Positions 1 through 9,573 are shown, counted from the first letter of the stretch. The stretch is DNA of 64,000 nucleotides from Pandoraea pulmonicola (GCF_000815105.2 NZ_CP010310.2:3286001-3350000); one strand, 5' to 3'. Numbers and translations: made by a program. Notes: generated from the sequence alone by a model not told the origin.

Positions 1-1
1 C

Positions 2-1063
2 GTCCAGGGCGGCGACCGCGCCAACTGGGATGCCGCGCAGCGTGTGCTGATGAACGCCAGCGTGACCGCCGCCGTTTTCGAGAACGACAGCACCGCCATC
101 CTCTCGGAAGGACTCGCCTACGACCGCTGCCAGGTCGGCATCGTGACCAACATCGACCGCCCCGACCATCTGGGCCAGTACTTCGTCGAAGACGTCGACC
201 GCATGTTCAGCGTGCTGCGCACGCAGGTCGACGTGGTACTGCCCGACGGCGTCGCCGTGCTCAACGCCCGCGATCCGCTCGTGGTCGAAATGGCCGAGCT
301 GTGCGATGGCGACGTGATCTTCTTCGGTCTGGACGAAACCCTGCCTGCCATCGTGGCGCACCGTGCCGCCGGCAAGCGTACGGTGTTCGTGCGCAACGGC
401 CAGGTGATCCTCGCCACCGGCACGGATGAGACGCCCCTCGGCGCCACGGCCCACATGCCGCTGACCTACGCCGGTCGCGTCGCTTTCCAGGTCGAGAACG
501 TGCTCGCCGCCGTGGCCGCCGCCTGGTCGATGGGCGTGAGCACTGAAATCCTGCGCGCCGGCGTGACCACGTTCGACGTGGGCCAGGTGGATGCGCCGGG
601 CCGCTTCACACTCTTCGAGAAGCAAGGCGCGACGGTGATCGTCGACGACGCCCACAACGCCCCCGCCCTGACGGCGCTCGCGGCCGCGCTCGGCACGCTG
701 CCGGCCACGCGGCGCATTGCCGTCTACGGCGCCGGCGCCGACCGCATGGACGAAGATCTCCGCGCCGAAGGCAAGCTGCTCGGTCAGACGTTCGACCGCG
801 TGGTGCTGTGCGACGATCTGAGCGTCAAGCGCAAGCGCCCGGCTGGGGAAACGCGTGCGCAACTGCGTGCAGGCCTGGACACTGCCGGCACCAAGGTGCA
901 GGTGAGCGACGCCGGCGAACGGCGCGCCGCTGCCGAAGCGGCGCTGGCGCAGCTCGCAAGCGGCGAGCTGCTCGTGCTGCAGGCCGATGAAGGGAGCGCC
1001 GCCGCGATGCTCGATCTGGTGCATCTGTGGATGGGCCAACCCATGCGCGCACTGGCCGCCTGA
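2..1063 (+). CDS. cphA: Cyanophycin synthetase-like protein (CphA'), 3' part only
   Basis: The reading frame is open from the window edge, so only the C-terminal ~353 residues are seen. They match the Mur-ligase half of cyanophycin synthetase, which polymerises Asp and Arg into the nitrogen-storage polymer cyanophycin using ATP. The segment is clearly homologous to the C-terminal half of the next gene: LAYDRC followed by VTNI, the FQVENVLAAV segment and an AHN motif (DDAHNAPAL) are all in register. It has GADRMDED where the second gene has GDRRDED. A 118-142 bp gap separates the two genes, so they are probably co-transcribed. Betaproteobacteria often carry such a cphA'-cphA pair. The ATP-grasp half lies outside the window, so activity cannot be judged. 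Confidence 0.85.
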   Translation, partial: VQGGDRANWDAAQRVLMNASVTAAVFENDSTAILSEGLAYDRCQVGIVTNIDRPDHLGQYFVEDVDRMFSVLRTQVDVVLPDGVAVLNARDPLVVEMAELCDGDVIFFGLDETLPAIVAHRAAGKRTVFVRNGQVILATGTDETPLGATAHMPLTYAGRVAFQVENVLAAVAAAWSMGVSTEILRAGVTTFDVGQVDAPGRFTLFEKQGATVIVDDAHNAPALTALAAALGTLPATRRIAVYGAGADRMDEDLRAEGKLLGQTFDRVVLCDDLSVKRKRPAGETRAQLRAGLDTAGTKVQVSDAGERRAAAEAALAQLASGELLVLQADEGSAAAMLDLVHLWMGQPMRALAA

Positions 1064-1205
1064 CCGGCAACTGAAGACGGCGCGCGGGACGCCCCGCCGC
1101 CGTCTCTCTATATAGATAGCCACCGAATACCCAAGCCACAGTCGTTTTTCTCGCCAACCAACCGTCATACAGGGACGCGAAGTGGACAGACAGGGATTGC
1201 AATTT

Positions 1206-3785
1206 ATGGAAGTCTCCCGTATCCGCGCATTGCGCGGCCCGAACCTCTGGAGCCGTCACACCGCCATCGAGGCGATCGTGACGTGCACCGATCTGGAATA
1301 CTCGATCGGCAATCTGGCCGGTTTCGAGGCCCGTCTGCGCGCTCGCTTCCCCGAGCTGCCGGCGCTCACGCCCGACGCGGAAGAGCGTCCGGTATCGCTG
1401 GCCGACGCGCTCGCCACCACGGCGCTGCACCTGCAGGCCACGGCCGGCTGCCCCGTCACGTTCAGCCAGACGACGCAAACCATCGAGCCGGGCACGTTCC
1501 AGGTCGTGGTGCAGTACAGCGAAGAGCCGGTGGGCCGTCTTGCGTTCGATCTCGCGCAGCAGTTGATCAATGCCGCGCTCGAAAACAGCGCATTCGATCT
1601 GGCCGATGCACTCTACCGCCTGCGCGACCTCGATGAAGACGTGCGCCTCGGCCCGTCCACCGGTTCCATCGTCTACGCCGCCGTGGCTCGTGGCATTCCG
1701 TACCGCCGCCTCACCGAAGGCTCGATGGTGCAGTTCGGCTGGGGCAGCAAGCAGCGTCGCATTCAGGCTGCCGAGACCGACCGGACTTCGGCGGTGGCCG
1801 AATCGATCGCGCAGGACAAGGATCTGACGAAGACGCTGCTGCACGCCGCCGGTGTGCCGGTGCCACTGGGCGGCACGGTGCGCGACATCGAAGACGCATG
1901 GAAACTCGTGCAGGAAATCGACTCGCCCGTCGTGGTCAAGCCGCGTGACGGCAACCAGGGCAAGGGCGTGGCCGTGCGTCTGCGCACGCGCGAGGAAATC
2001 GAAAAGGCGTTCGAAGCCGCGCAGGACATCAGCCGCGACGTCATCATCGAGCGCTACATCCCGGGCCACGACTTCCGTTTGCTCGTCATCGGCAACAAGC
2101 TGGTGGCGGCCGCACGTCGCGATCCGCCGCAAGTGACCGGCGACGGCGTGCACACCGTGCGTCAGCTGGTCGATGCGGTGAACGCCGACCCGCGCCGGGG
2201 CGAAGGCCATGCCACGTCGCTCACCAAGATTCGCTTCGACGACATCGCCCTTGCGACGCTCGCCAAGCAAGGACTCCATGCCGACTCCGTGCCCGAAGCC
2301 GGCGCGCGCGTGGTGTTGCGCAACAACGCCAACCTGTCGACGGGCGGCACGGCAACCGACGTGACCGACGACGTGCACCCCGAGATCGCCGCACGTGCGG
2401 TGGCCGCCGCGCAGCAGGTCGGCCTGGACATCGCCGGCGTGGACGCCGTGTGCGAGACCGTCATCCGCCCGTTCGAGGAACAGGCAGGCGGCATCGTCGA
2501 AGTCAACGCCGCGCCGGGGCTGCGCATGCACCTGCAGCCGTCGTACGGCAAGGGCCGTGCCGTGGGCGAAGCCATCGTCTCGACGATGTTCGAAGATGGC
2601 GACGATGGCCGGATTCCGGTCGTCGCCGTCTCGGGCACCAACGGCAAGACGACGACCGTACGCCTGATCGCTCACCTGATTGCCCAGCAAGGGCTGCGCG
2701 TGGGCATGACCGGCACCGACGGCATCTATATCGGCGGCCAACGGATCGACACCGGCGATTGCAGCGGCCCACGCAGTGCCCGCAATGTGCTGATGCACCC
2801 GGACGTGGACGCCGCCGTGTTCGAAACCGCCCGCGGCGGTCTGCTGCGCGAGGGGCTCGCGTACGATCGATGCGACGTCGCCGTGGTGACGAACATTGGC
2901 ATGGGCGATCACCTGGGGCTGTCGTACATCCACACCGTCGAGGATCTCGCGGTGCTCAAGAGCGTGATCGTGCGCAACGTGGCGCCGCGCGGCATGGCCG
3001 TGCTCAATGCCGCCGATCCGATGGTCGCGCGCATGGCTGACGCCTGCCCGGGCGACGTGACGTACTTCGCCGTCGACGGCGCACACCCGGTGCTCGCCAC
3101 GCATCGTGCAAAGGGCAAGCGGGTCGTCTACGTCGAGGACAACCACATCGTGGCGGCCCGCGGCAACGAAGAAACGCGCTATGCGCTTGCCGCGATCCCG
3201 CTCACGCGGGGCGGTGTGATCGGCTTCCAGGTCGAAAACGCGATGGCCGCCATCGGGGCGGCGTGGGCGCTCGCCATCGATCCGGTGACGATCCGCGCCG
3301 GTCTGGCCACGTTCGTCAACGATGCGGGCACGGCGCCCGGTCGCTTCAACGTGTTCGATTACAAGGGCGCCACGGTGATTGCCGACTACGGTCACAACCC
3401 GGACGCGATCGCGGCGCTCACGCAGGCTGTCGAGACGATGCCGGCGCGTCGCCGCTCGGTGGTGATTTCCGGCGCGGGCGACCGTCGCGACGAGGACATC
3501 CGCCGCCAGACCCAGATCCTCGGCGGCGCCTTCGACGACGTGCTGCTCTATCAGGACCAGTGCCAGCGCGGCCGCGAAGACGGCGAAGTGCTGGGTCTGC
3601 TGCGCGAAGGGCTGGTCGGTGCCCGTCGCGCGAGCCACATCGACGAGATCCACGGCGAGTTCCTGGCGATCGACACCGCGCTCGCGCGCCTGCAACCGGG
3701 CGATCTGTGCCTGATCCTCATCGATCAGGTCGACAAAGCGCTCGAACATATCGGCAAGCGGGTCAAGGAAGCTTCGACGCACTGA
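1206..3785 (+). CDS. cphA: Cyanophycin synthetase CphA
   Basis: A full-length ~859-residue cytoplasmic enzyme that adds Asp to the cyanophycin backbone and Arg to its side chains. The N-terminal MEVSRIRALRGPN segment is typical of the family. The ATP-grasp domain follows, with VVVKPRDGNQGKGVAV as its glycine-rich loop and IVEVNAAPG near its end. The Mur-ligase domain has a P-loop SGTNGKTTT at residues 476-484 and a DYGHNPDAI motif. I chose ATG 1206 because AGGGA lies about 9 nt upstream and the N-terminus matches the family; a GTG at 1182, also with an AGGGA-like site, would add 8 residues. The gene ends in a strong terminator. With the upstream partial copy it forms a nitrogen-storage locus. 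Confidence 0.95.
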   Translation: MEVSRIRALRGPNLWSRHTAIEAIVTCTDLEYSIGNLAGFEARLRARFPELPALTPDAEERPVSLADALATTALHLQATAGCPVTFSQTTQTIEPGTFQVVVQYSEEPVGRLAFDLAQQLINAALENSAFDLADALYRLRDLDEDVRLGPSTGSIVYAAVARGIPYRRLTEGSMVQFGWGSKQRRIQAAETDRTSAVAESIAQDKDLTKTLLHAAGVPVPLGGTVRDIEDAWKLVQEIDSPVVVKPRDGNQGKGVAVRLRTREEIEKAFEAAQDISRDVIIERYIPGHDFRLLVIGNKLVAAARRDPPQVTGDGVHTVRQLVDAVNADPRRGEGHATSLTKIRFDDIALATLAKQGLHADSVPEAGARVVLRNNANLSTGGTATDVTDDVHPEIAARAVAAAQQVGLDIAGVDAVCETVIRPFEEQAGGIVEVNAAPGLRMHLQPSYGKGRAVGEAIVSTMFEDGDDGRIPVVAVSGTNGKTTTVRLIAHLIAQQGLRVGMTGTDGIYIGGQRIDTGDCSGPRSARNVLMHPDVDAAVFETARGGLLREGLAYDRCDVAVVTNIGMGDHLGLSYIHTVEDLAVLKSVIVRNVAPRGMAVLNAADPMVARMADACPGDVTYFAVDGAHPVLATHRAKGKRVVYVEDNHIVAARGNEETRYALAAIPLTRGGVIGFQVENAMAAIGAAWALAIDPVTIRAGLATFVNDAGTAPGRFNVFDYKGATVIADYGHNPDAIAALTQAVETMPARRRSVVISGAGDRRDEDIRRQTQILGGAFDDVLLYQDQCQRGREDGEVLGLLREGLVGARRASHIDEIHGEFLAIDTALARLQPGDLCLILIDQVDKALEHIGKRVKEASTH

Positions 3786-3808
3786 TACCGGTGCGCAGTG
3801 GTATCGCG

Positions 3809-3840
3809 AAAGCCCCCAGGCAGTGCTGCCGGGGGCTTGC
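3809..3840 (+). terminator. Rho-independent terminator after cphA
   Basis: The hairpin AAGCCCCC-A-GGCAG / CTGCC-GGGGGCTT (3809-3838) has a two-base loop and is followed by GCTCTTTT. It lies 24 bp after the cphA stop codon. Confidence 0.85.
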
Positions 3841-3903
3841 TCTTTTGGTCGGCGGCATTTCCATGCACACTACAGGACTCGCGACTCCACTCCGACCTCC
3901 CTC

Positions 3904-4638
3904 ATGCGCCCCCTGTTAGCCGCTGCCCTGCTTTGCCTGCCTTTGCTCGCCCATGCCGACTGCAAGGACCGTCTGAACGACTGGACGAAGACCTTGCAAC
4001 CGGGGCGCGCGCTCGATGCCCAACTCGCCACCTGCAAGGTGTGGCCGGCCAACCCGGCACAGACGCTTGCCCTGCTGCCGTTGCCGCAAAAAGGGGGGAC
4101 GGACGACGACAAGGTGTATGACGTCGAGATCGTCGTCGCGGACAGCCAGTCAGGCAAGATCGTGGCGCACCGGTTCGAGAAGTCGGCTTTCACGTCGGAT
4201 GCGATCATGCTGCGCAGCCTCGCGCTCGATACCGCGCCGTGGCGGCTGACGCCGCAGGCGGTCGCGTTCGGCGTGCGCGCCGGATACGAGGGGTCGTCGC
4301 GCGTGAATCCGTTTTCGCAGACGACGCTGAGCCTTTACGTGATCGACGGCGCGACACTGCGCAAGGTCGTCGACAATCTGGCGACGCAGACGGGCGGCGG
4401 CGAGTGGGATGGCAATTGCGCCGGCAGCTTCTCCGACACGTCGCGTGCGATTTCGGTGGGTCCCGCGGGCAAGATGGGTTACGCGACGCTCCTCGTCAGC
4501 GAAAAGGTCGTCACGACGACAAACAAGCCGACGCGCAACGACTGCGCAAGCAAGGAAAGCACGTCGAAGCGCCCCGCTGTCTCGATCGAATTCGACGGGA
4601 CGCGCTACAACGTGCCCAAGGCGTTGTCGGGTAGTTGA
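3904..4638 (+). CDS. Secreted protein of unknown function
   Basis: 244 residues beginning MRPLLAAALLCLPLLAHADC, a clear Sec signal peptide with cleavage likely after AHA, leaving an N-terminal Asp-Cys. The mature part is soluble, mostly beta in character, with four cysteines. I recognise no enzymatic motif; it resembles uncharacterised Burkholderiaceae periplasmic proteins. ATG 3904 is preferred over longer in-frame starts because only it places the signal peptide at the N-terminus. It lies after the cphA terminator, so it is a separate unit. A short gap of 42 bp separates it from the next gene. Confidence 0.7.
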   Translation: MRPLLAAALLCLPLLAHADCKDRLNDWTKTLQPGRALDAQLATCKVWPANPAQTLALLPLPQKGGTDDDKVYDVEIVVADSQSGKIVAHRFEKSAFTSDAIMLRSLALDTAPWRLTPQAVAFGVRAGYEGSSRVNPFSQTTLSLYVIDGATLRKVVDNLATQTGGGEWDGNCAGSFSDTSRAISVGPAGKMGYATLLVSEKVVTTTNKPTRNDCASKESTSKRPAVSIEFDGTRYNVPKALSGS

Positions 4639-4680
4639 GCCGGAATCGCGCCATGATTGCCCCTTGAGGAGGACGTCGGG

Positions 4681-5403
4681 ATGAAGGTGCTTGTCGTGGG
4701 TGCGACCGGCGCGACGGGTCGGCAGGCGGTCAAGGCGCTGCTCGCGCGCGGCTGCAAAGTAACGGCGCTGGTACGCTCGCCGGGGCCGCTGATCGATTTG
4801 GCGAGCGACGACCGCCTGTCGCTCGTACACGCTGGCGTGGCCGAACTCAGTCCGGAAGACCTGGCCCGGCACGTGAGCGGTTGCGCGGCCGTCGTTTCCT
4901 GCCTCGGCCATAACATGACGTTCCGGGGCATGTTCGGCGAGCCGCGCCGCCTCGTCACCCACGCGACCCGGAACCTGTGCGCGGCCATCGGTGCGAACGC
5001 GCCGTCACAACCGGTGCGCGTCATCCTGATGAACACCGCCGGGATCCGCAACGGCGATCTGCGGGAGCCCGTGCCCCTGCTTCAGTCATGCGTGCTCGGT
5101 CTGCTTCATGTCCTGCTGCCCCCTCACGCCGACAATGTGCGCGCCGCCGATTTTCTGCGGGTCGAGGTGGGGCGGGATCGCCCCGATGTGCAATGGACCG
5201 TCGTCCGGCCGGACAGTCTGATCGACGAGGACGGCGTCAGCCGCTACATCGTCCATCCCTCGCCCGTTCGCAGCGCCCTGTTCAATCCCGGCAAGACCAG
5301 CCGCGTCAACGTTGCCGACTTCATGGCCGAACTCGCGACCGACGACACCGTGTGGGCGCGCTGGAAATTTCAGATGCCGGTGATCTACAACGACGTCGAC
5401 TGA
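4681..5403 (+). CDS. NAD(P)-binding protein (atypical SDR / NmrA-like)
   Basis: 240 residues starting MKVLVVGATGATGRQAVKAL, the GxxGxxG dinucleotide-binding loop of the extended/atypical SDR superfamily (NAD(P)H-binding, PF13460-like). TVVRPDSLIDEDG and the central VILMNTAGIRNG segment also fit that family. Members are redox sensors or reductases; the substrate cannot be told. ATG 4681 is preceded by TTGAGGAGGACG, an excellent ribosome binding site. A longer in-frame start upstream would put the Rossmann loop internally. Confidence 0.8.
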   Translation: MKVLVVGATGATGRQAVKALLARGCKVTALVRSPGPLIDLASDDRLSLVHAGVAELSPEDLARHVSGCAAVVSCLGHNMTFRGMFGEPRRLVTHATRNLCAAIGANAPSQPVRVILMNTAGIRNGDLREPVPLLQSCVLGLLHVLLPPHADNVRAADFLRVEVGRDRPDVQWTVVRPDSLIDEDGVSRYIVHPSPVRSALFNPGKTSRVNVADFMAELATDDTVWARWKFQMPVIYNDVD

Positions 5404-5470
5404 GCGCGACGCTTCTCAGCGCGCATCGGCAATTGTCCCGCCGCACGCCGCGCACCGATGCGTCGGCCCA

Positions 5471-6010
5471 TCAGTCCGGCTCACCCACCAGGCGCTGCAT
5501 TGCACAGCGCCATGCCCCAGGAAGACCGGCGGCGATCTCATCGTCCAGCACCGCACGCAAACGTGCGCATAGGGAATCGGCGTCGATGCACGCAAAGCCC
5601 ATGCGTACGTAGTACGGCGCATTCCACGGCACGTCGCGGAACGTGGTGAGGGTCAGTCTGGCGAGACCGACGTCGCGCGCATGGCTGGACGCCGTATCGA
5701 GCAACGCCCGCCCGATACCCTTGCCCTGCCAGCGGCCGTGCACCGACATCTCCCACACGTGCAGCGCGTCGCCGAACACTTCGGCGTCCAGAAAACCGAC
5801 AGGGATATCGTCCGCGTCCACGGCCACCCAGACGGTCCCCGATGCGATCCATTGTCGATGGCGCGCCTCGGAGATCGGTTCGCCCTCTGCCAGCCATCCC
5901 AGTTCGGGCAGCGTTCGAAACAATTCACCCGCACTGCGCTCGACGGCCGGCAGCAAAGCGGCGTCGGCCGGCGTCGCAGGACGAACTTGCGGCGCCGGCT
6001 TACGCGTCAA
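5471..6010 (-). CDS. GNAT family N-acetyltransferase
   Basis: 179 residues if it starts at TTG 6010. That TTG overlaps the TGA stop of the upstream LysR gene in the sequence TTGA, which implies translational coupling. The protein has a GNAT fold pattern: VRPATPADAALLPAVERSAG at the N-terminus and the acetyl-CoA pyrophosphate loop GRWQGKGIGRALLD (Q/RxxGxG/A). The acceptor substrate is unknown. An ATG start further upstream in the same frame would lie inside the LysR gene and seems less likely. Confidence 0.8.
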   Translation of the reverse strand: MTRKPAPQVRPATPADAALLPAVERSAGELFRTLPELGWLAEGEPISEARHRQWIASGTVWVAVDADDIPVGFLDAEVFGDALHVWEMSVHGRWQGKGIGRALLDTASSHARDVGLARLTLTTFRDVPWNAPYYVRMGFACIDADSLCARLRAVLDDEIAAGLPGAWRCAMQRLVGEPD

Positions 6011-7032
6011 ACCACCACCTCCTGCGGCGCCATTTCCGTGCCGTATGTACCCCAGCGGCCATTCGCGCCGGCATCGGCGTCGGCCGCCGCGACCGTCGGC
6101 TTGCATTGCCCCGCGGTTTCGTCGAGGCCTTGCAGCAACGGACAACGTTCGAAAAGTTCAGCGATGAAGTCGACAAATACGCGCACTTTGGGCGACAGAT
6201 GCCGGTTGTGCGGGTACACCGCCGAGATCGGCATGGGCGGCGGCTTCCACTGATGCAGGACCTCCACCAGTTGGCCCGACTGCAGATACGGCAGCGCCAT
6301 GAAGCGCGCGAGCTGCACCGTCCCGAAGCCGGCCAGTCCAAGCTGCAGATAGGCCTCGGCGTCGTTCACCGCCACCGCGCCCTGCATATGGATTTCGACC
6401 TCCTTGCCGTCCACGAGGAACTGCTCGTCGATCACCCGCCCCGTGCGGCTCGAGAAGTAGTGCACCGCCGTGTGACGCTGCAGATCCTCGAGCGTATGCG
6501 GCATGCCCATGCGCTCCAGGTAGGCGGGCGACGCGCACGTCAGGCTCTGGAACAGCCCCACGCGCCGCGCCACGAGACTCGAATCCTGCAGCGTGCCCAC
6601 GCGCAGCACGCAATCGACCCCTTCCTGAATCAGATCGACCGGCTTGTCGCCCATGCCGACCATGAGCTCGATCTCCGGATAGCGGTCGTGAAACTCGCAC
6701 AACGACGGCAGCACCACGAGCTTGCCCAGCGACCCGGGCATGTCCACGCGCAGCTTACCGCGCACGCGCTGGCTGCTCTCGCGGAACGACGACTCCGTCT
6801 CCTCGATGTCGGCCAGGATGCGCAGACACCGCTCGTAGTACGCAGCCCCATCGGGCGTGAGATTGAGTCGCCGGGTCGTGCGCTGCAGCAGCCGCGTGCC
6901 CAGATGCGACTCGAGATTCTGAATGATGGTGGTCACGGAGGTACGCGGCAGCCCGAGATTGTCGGCCGCGCGCGAAAAACTGTTTGCCTCGACCACCCGC
7001 GTGAAGACCTGCATCGCTTGCAAGCGATCCAT
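6007..7032 (-). CDS. bpeT: LysR-family regulator, BpeT-like
   Basis: 341 residues from ATG 7032, with GAGGGAAATATC just upstream. The N-terminal winged HTH is typical (MDRLQAMQVFTRVVEANSFS, then LGLPRTSVTTIIQNLE), followed by a LysR substrate-binding domain. It is divergent from llpE-bpeE-bpeF-oprC across a 251 bp gap. In Burkholderia the LysR regulators BpeT/CeoR sit in the same position and control this efflux operon, so local control is the natural inference. A 36-residue N-terminal extension is possible in frame but would precede the HTH. It overlaps the downstream GNAT gene by 4 bp. Confidence 0.8.
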   Translation of the reverse strand: MDRLQAMQVFTRVVEANSFSRAADNLGLPRTSVTTIIQNLESHLGTRLLQRTTRRLNLTPDGAAYYERCLRILADIEETESSFRESSQRVRGKLRVDMPGSLGKLVVLPSLCEFHDRYPEIELMVGMGDKPVDLIQEGVDCVLRVGTLQDSSLVARRVGLFQSLTCASPAYLERMGMPHTLEDLQRHTAVHYFSSRTGRVIDEQFLVDGKEVEIHMQGAVAVNDAEAYLQLGLAGFGTVQLARFMALPYLQSGQLVEVLHQWKPPPMPISAVYPHNRHLSPKVRVFVDFIAELFERCPLLQGLDETAGQCKPTVAAADADAGANGRWGTYGTEMAPQEVVV

Positions 7033-7283
7033 GATATTTCCCTCGATGAAAACAATGTTGCACAGACCGAACCGTCCCGCCGCCCTGTCGCGCGCACGAA
7101 TTGCACGGCGATATGCATATTGGTCAGCGGCATAAGCCAATGCCCATAAGGCTGACGCCGATTAGTCGAGCTGACCGAACAGTGTTGCCAAATTATAGGC
7201 GTTTATCCCGATGTCCGTGGCCTCTAGACTTCGCTCCATCGAATGTCATCAGAGGGGCATCGCTCGCGCGAGCCCAACGCCAT
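7033..7283. promoter_or_regulatory. Divergent regulatory region between LysR gene and llpE
   Basis: A 251 bp gap between diverging start codons, more AT-rich than its flanks around 7100-7205. It must hold both promoters and the LysR operator. I could not pick out an unambiguous T-N11-A box or -10/-35 pair. Confidence 0.5.
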
Positions 7284-8180
7284 ATGTCTGCCAACGCCAA
7301 GCCGCACTCGGGCCGGCCGTCCCACACCGACGACGGGCTGCGCATCGAAGAGGTGAGCATCGCCGGTCATGTCGGTCCGGTCACGCTGCGCCTGTACCGG
7401 CCGCTCGCGTCCGCCTCGCCGTCCGCCGGTCACACCGGTGAGCCGGGCGTGGTGGTCCCGCTCGAAGCGCATCTGCCCGCCGTGCTGTACTTCCACGGCG
7501 GCGGCTTCTGCGCGGGCTCGCTCGACGACGGCGATGCCGCCGCACGCTACCTCGCCGCGCACATCCCGGCGCTGGTCGTCTCGGTCGGCTACTCGCTCGC
7601 CCCGGCGCATCCGTTTCCGGCCGCCCCCGAGGACGCCTGGAACGCCGCGCTCTGGCTGCACCGCCACGCCCGCCGGTACGGAGCGAGTGCACGCCGTCTG
7701 GCGGTGGCCGGGCACGATGCGGGCGGCAACATTGCCGCGGCCCTCACGATGATTGCACGCGATCGCGGCGAAATCGCCGTCGCGGCACAGGCGCTGCTCG
7801 CGCCGTTGCTCGATCCGAGCATGACGCGTCTGGCCGATGGCCGCACGCCGAGCGACATCGAAGCGAGCGAATGCGCCAAGTGCTACCGCGCTTACCTGCC
7901 CCATGCGACGCAGCGTCTGCATCCGTATGCGGCGCCGCTCGAATCGCGCCGTCTCGCGGGCCTGCCGCCCACGCTGATCGCTTCCGCCGAACACGATCTG
8001 CTCCATGTCGAAGCCGAAAAATACGCTGCCGAACTCATCGCGGCCGGTGTGCCGACGCAGGTCACGCGCCATCGCAGCGCTTCCCATCACGGTCTGGCCG
8101 CCCTGCCCGCAGCACTGCGGGAGGTGGCCGCGTTCCTGACACGCCGGCTGGCACCGCCTGCCACCGGCTCTACCCAGTGA
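7284..8180 (+). CDS. llpE: LlpE-like alpha/beta hydrolase with Asp in place of nucleophile Ser
   Basis: 298 residues of the hormone-sensitive-lipase esterase family. The oxyanion-hole HGGGF is at residues 71-75. The nucleophile elbow, normally GDSAGG, reads G143-H-D145-A-G-G (codon GAT for the nucleophile position). A downstream AEHDLL (acid) and SASHHG (His) are present. This is the llpE position: in Burkholderia BpeEF-OprC operons a putative lipase gene precedes bpeE. The gap to the next start is 28 bp, so it should be co-transcribed. ATG 7284 removes a spurious 61-residue leader. With Asp as nucleophile it could not work as a standard serine esterase; it may be catalytically altered or inactive. 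Confidence 0.85.
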   Translation: MSANAKPHSGRPSHTDDGLRIEEVSIAGHVGPVTLRLYRPLASASPSAGHTGEPGVVVPLEAHLPAVLYFHGGGFCAGSLDDGDAAARYLAAHIPALVVSVGYSLAPAHPFPAAPEDAWNAALWLHRHARRYGASARRLAVAGHDAGGNIAAALTMIARDRGEIAVAAQALLAPLLDPSMTRLADGRTPSDIEASECAKCYRAYLPHATQRLHPYAAPLESRRLAGLPPTLIASAEHDLLHVEAEKYAAELIAAGVPTQVTRHRSASHHGLAALPAALREVAAFLTRRLAPPATGSTQ

Positions 8181-8208
8181 GTCCATCCGATCCCGGAGAT
8201 TTGAAGAA

Positions 8209-9573
8209 ATGACCACCCTCGCTCGCAAACCCGTACTCATTGCCGCCGCTGCGACCGCAGCCCTTCTGGCCATAGGCACGCTCACTGTCGTGCGTGTCGA
8301 CGCCAGCACGCCCCCTGCCGCTCAAGTCATGCCGAGCGTGGAAGTGGACGTGGCCAACGTGATCTCGCGCACCGTGACCGACTGGCAAAGCTATTCGGGC
8401 CGGCTCGACGCCGTGGACCGCGTCGAGATCAAGCCGCTCGTGTCAGGCACCATCACCGCCGTGCATTTCAAGGACGGACAGCTCGTCAAGAAGGGCGATC
8501 CGCTCTTTACGATCGATCCGCGCCCGTACGCGGCGGAAGTGGACCGCGCCGCCGCCCAGCTCGCCTCGGCGCAGGCGCGCGACGTCTTCACCAGCACCGA
8601 CCTCGCCCGCGCGCAACGCCTGATCGCGGATAACGCCATCGCGAAGAAGGACTTCGACCAGAAGGAAAACGCCGCGCGCGAAGCCGCGGCCAACGTGAAG
8701 GCCGCCCGCGCGGCGCTCGAAACGGCGCGCATCAACCTCGGCTACACGCAGATCGTGGCGCCGGTGGCCGGACGCGTCTCGCGCGCCGAGATCACCGTGG
8801 GCAATACCGTCTCGGCCGGCGCGCAATCGCCTGCCCTGACCACCGTGGTGTCGGTCTCGCCGATCTACGCGGCCTTCGACGTCGACGAGCAAACGTATCT
8901 GCGTTATCTGTCGCGCGACACGGCGAAGCCGGGCGGCGTCCCCGTCGATCTGGGGCTGGCCAACGAAGCCGGCTATTCGCGCAAGGGCACCGTCTACTCG
9001 GTCGACAACCGCTTCGACACCACGTCGGGCACGATCCGCGTGCGCGCGCGCTTCGACAATGCCGACGGCGCCCTCGTCCCGGGCCTCTACGCCCGCATTC
9101 GCGTGGGCGGCGGCGAACCGCACCCGGCGCTGCTCGTCGATGAAGCCGCCATCGGCACGGACCAGAGCAAGAAGTTCGTGCTCGTGGTCGATCCGCAGAA
9201 CAAGGTGCAGTACCGCGAAGTGCAGCTTGGCGAGCGTCACGGCGGTCTCGTGGAAATCGCGGGCGGCCTCAAGGAAGGCGAGCGCATCGTCGTGAACGGC
9301 CTGCAACGCGTGCGCCCGGGCGATCCGGTCACGCCCAAGGCCGTGAAGATGGCCGGTGACACGGGCGGTCCGGTGGACGCGGCAACCACCGCGGTGGCCA
9401 CCAACGGCACGCTGGCCAAGCCCGCGGCCGGGACGGCCGCGACGGCGGCGGGCAGTGCAGGCACGGCTCCCAAGACCTCCCAGAACAGCAGCACCGACGG
9501 CAGCGCCGCCGGCCCCGCCAAGGCGGCAAAACCGCAATCGGTGGCGGCCACGGCGACGGCGTCGCGTTCGTGA
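8209..9573 (+). CDS. bpeE: RND efflux periplasmic adaptor (BpeE-like)
   Basis: 454 residues. An N-terminal signal/anchor segment (residues 1-30) precedes a membrane-fusion-protein core. The biotinyl-lipoyl half PLVSGTITAVHFKDGQLVKK and its partner IVAPVAGRVSRAEITVGN flank an alpha-hairpin; beta-barrel and membrane-proximal domains follow. The C-terminal ~70 residues are low-complexity Ala/Thr/Gly and longer than usual for the family. It bridges the inner-membrane pump and the outer-membrane channel. GGAGATTTGAAGAA precedes ATG 8209. Confidence 0.92.
   Translation: MTTLARKPVLIAAAATAALLAIGTLTVVRVDASTPPAAQVMPSVEVDVANVISRTVTDWQSYSGRLDAVDRVEIKPLVSGTITAVHFKDGQLVKKGDPLFTIDPRPYAAEVDRAAAQLASAQARDVFTSTDLARAQRLIADNAIAKKDFDQKENAAREAAANVKAARAALETARINLGYTQIVAPVAGRVSRAEITVGNTVSAGAQSPALTTVVSVSPIYAAFDVDEQTYLRYLSRDTAKPGGVPVDLGLANEAGYSRKGTVYSVDNRFDTTSGTIRVRARFDNADGALVPGLYARIRVGGGEPHPALLVDEAAIGTDQSKKFVLVVDPQNKVQYREVQLGERHGGLVEIAGGLKEGERIVVNGLQRVRPGDPVTPKAVKMAGDTGGPVDAATTAVATNGTLAKPAAGTAATAAGSAGTAPKTSQNSSTDGSAAGPAKAAKPQSVAATATASRS

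Noticed and set aside
825..3782. 985-residue minus-strand open frame
   Set aside because: It is antisense to both cphA genes, has low-complexity Arg/His-rich translation and no recognisable domain; a GC-rich third-position shadow.
7101..7283. Extended N-terminus for the LlpE gene
   Set aside because: The extra 61 residues cover the divergent promoter region and do not resemble the family; ATG 7284 fits better.
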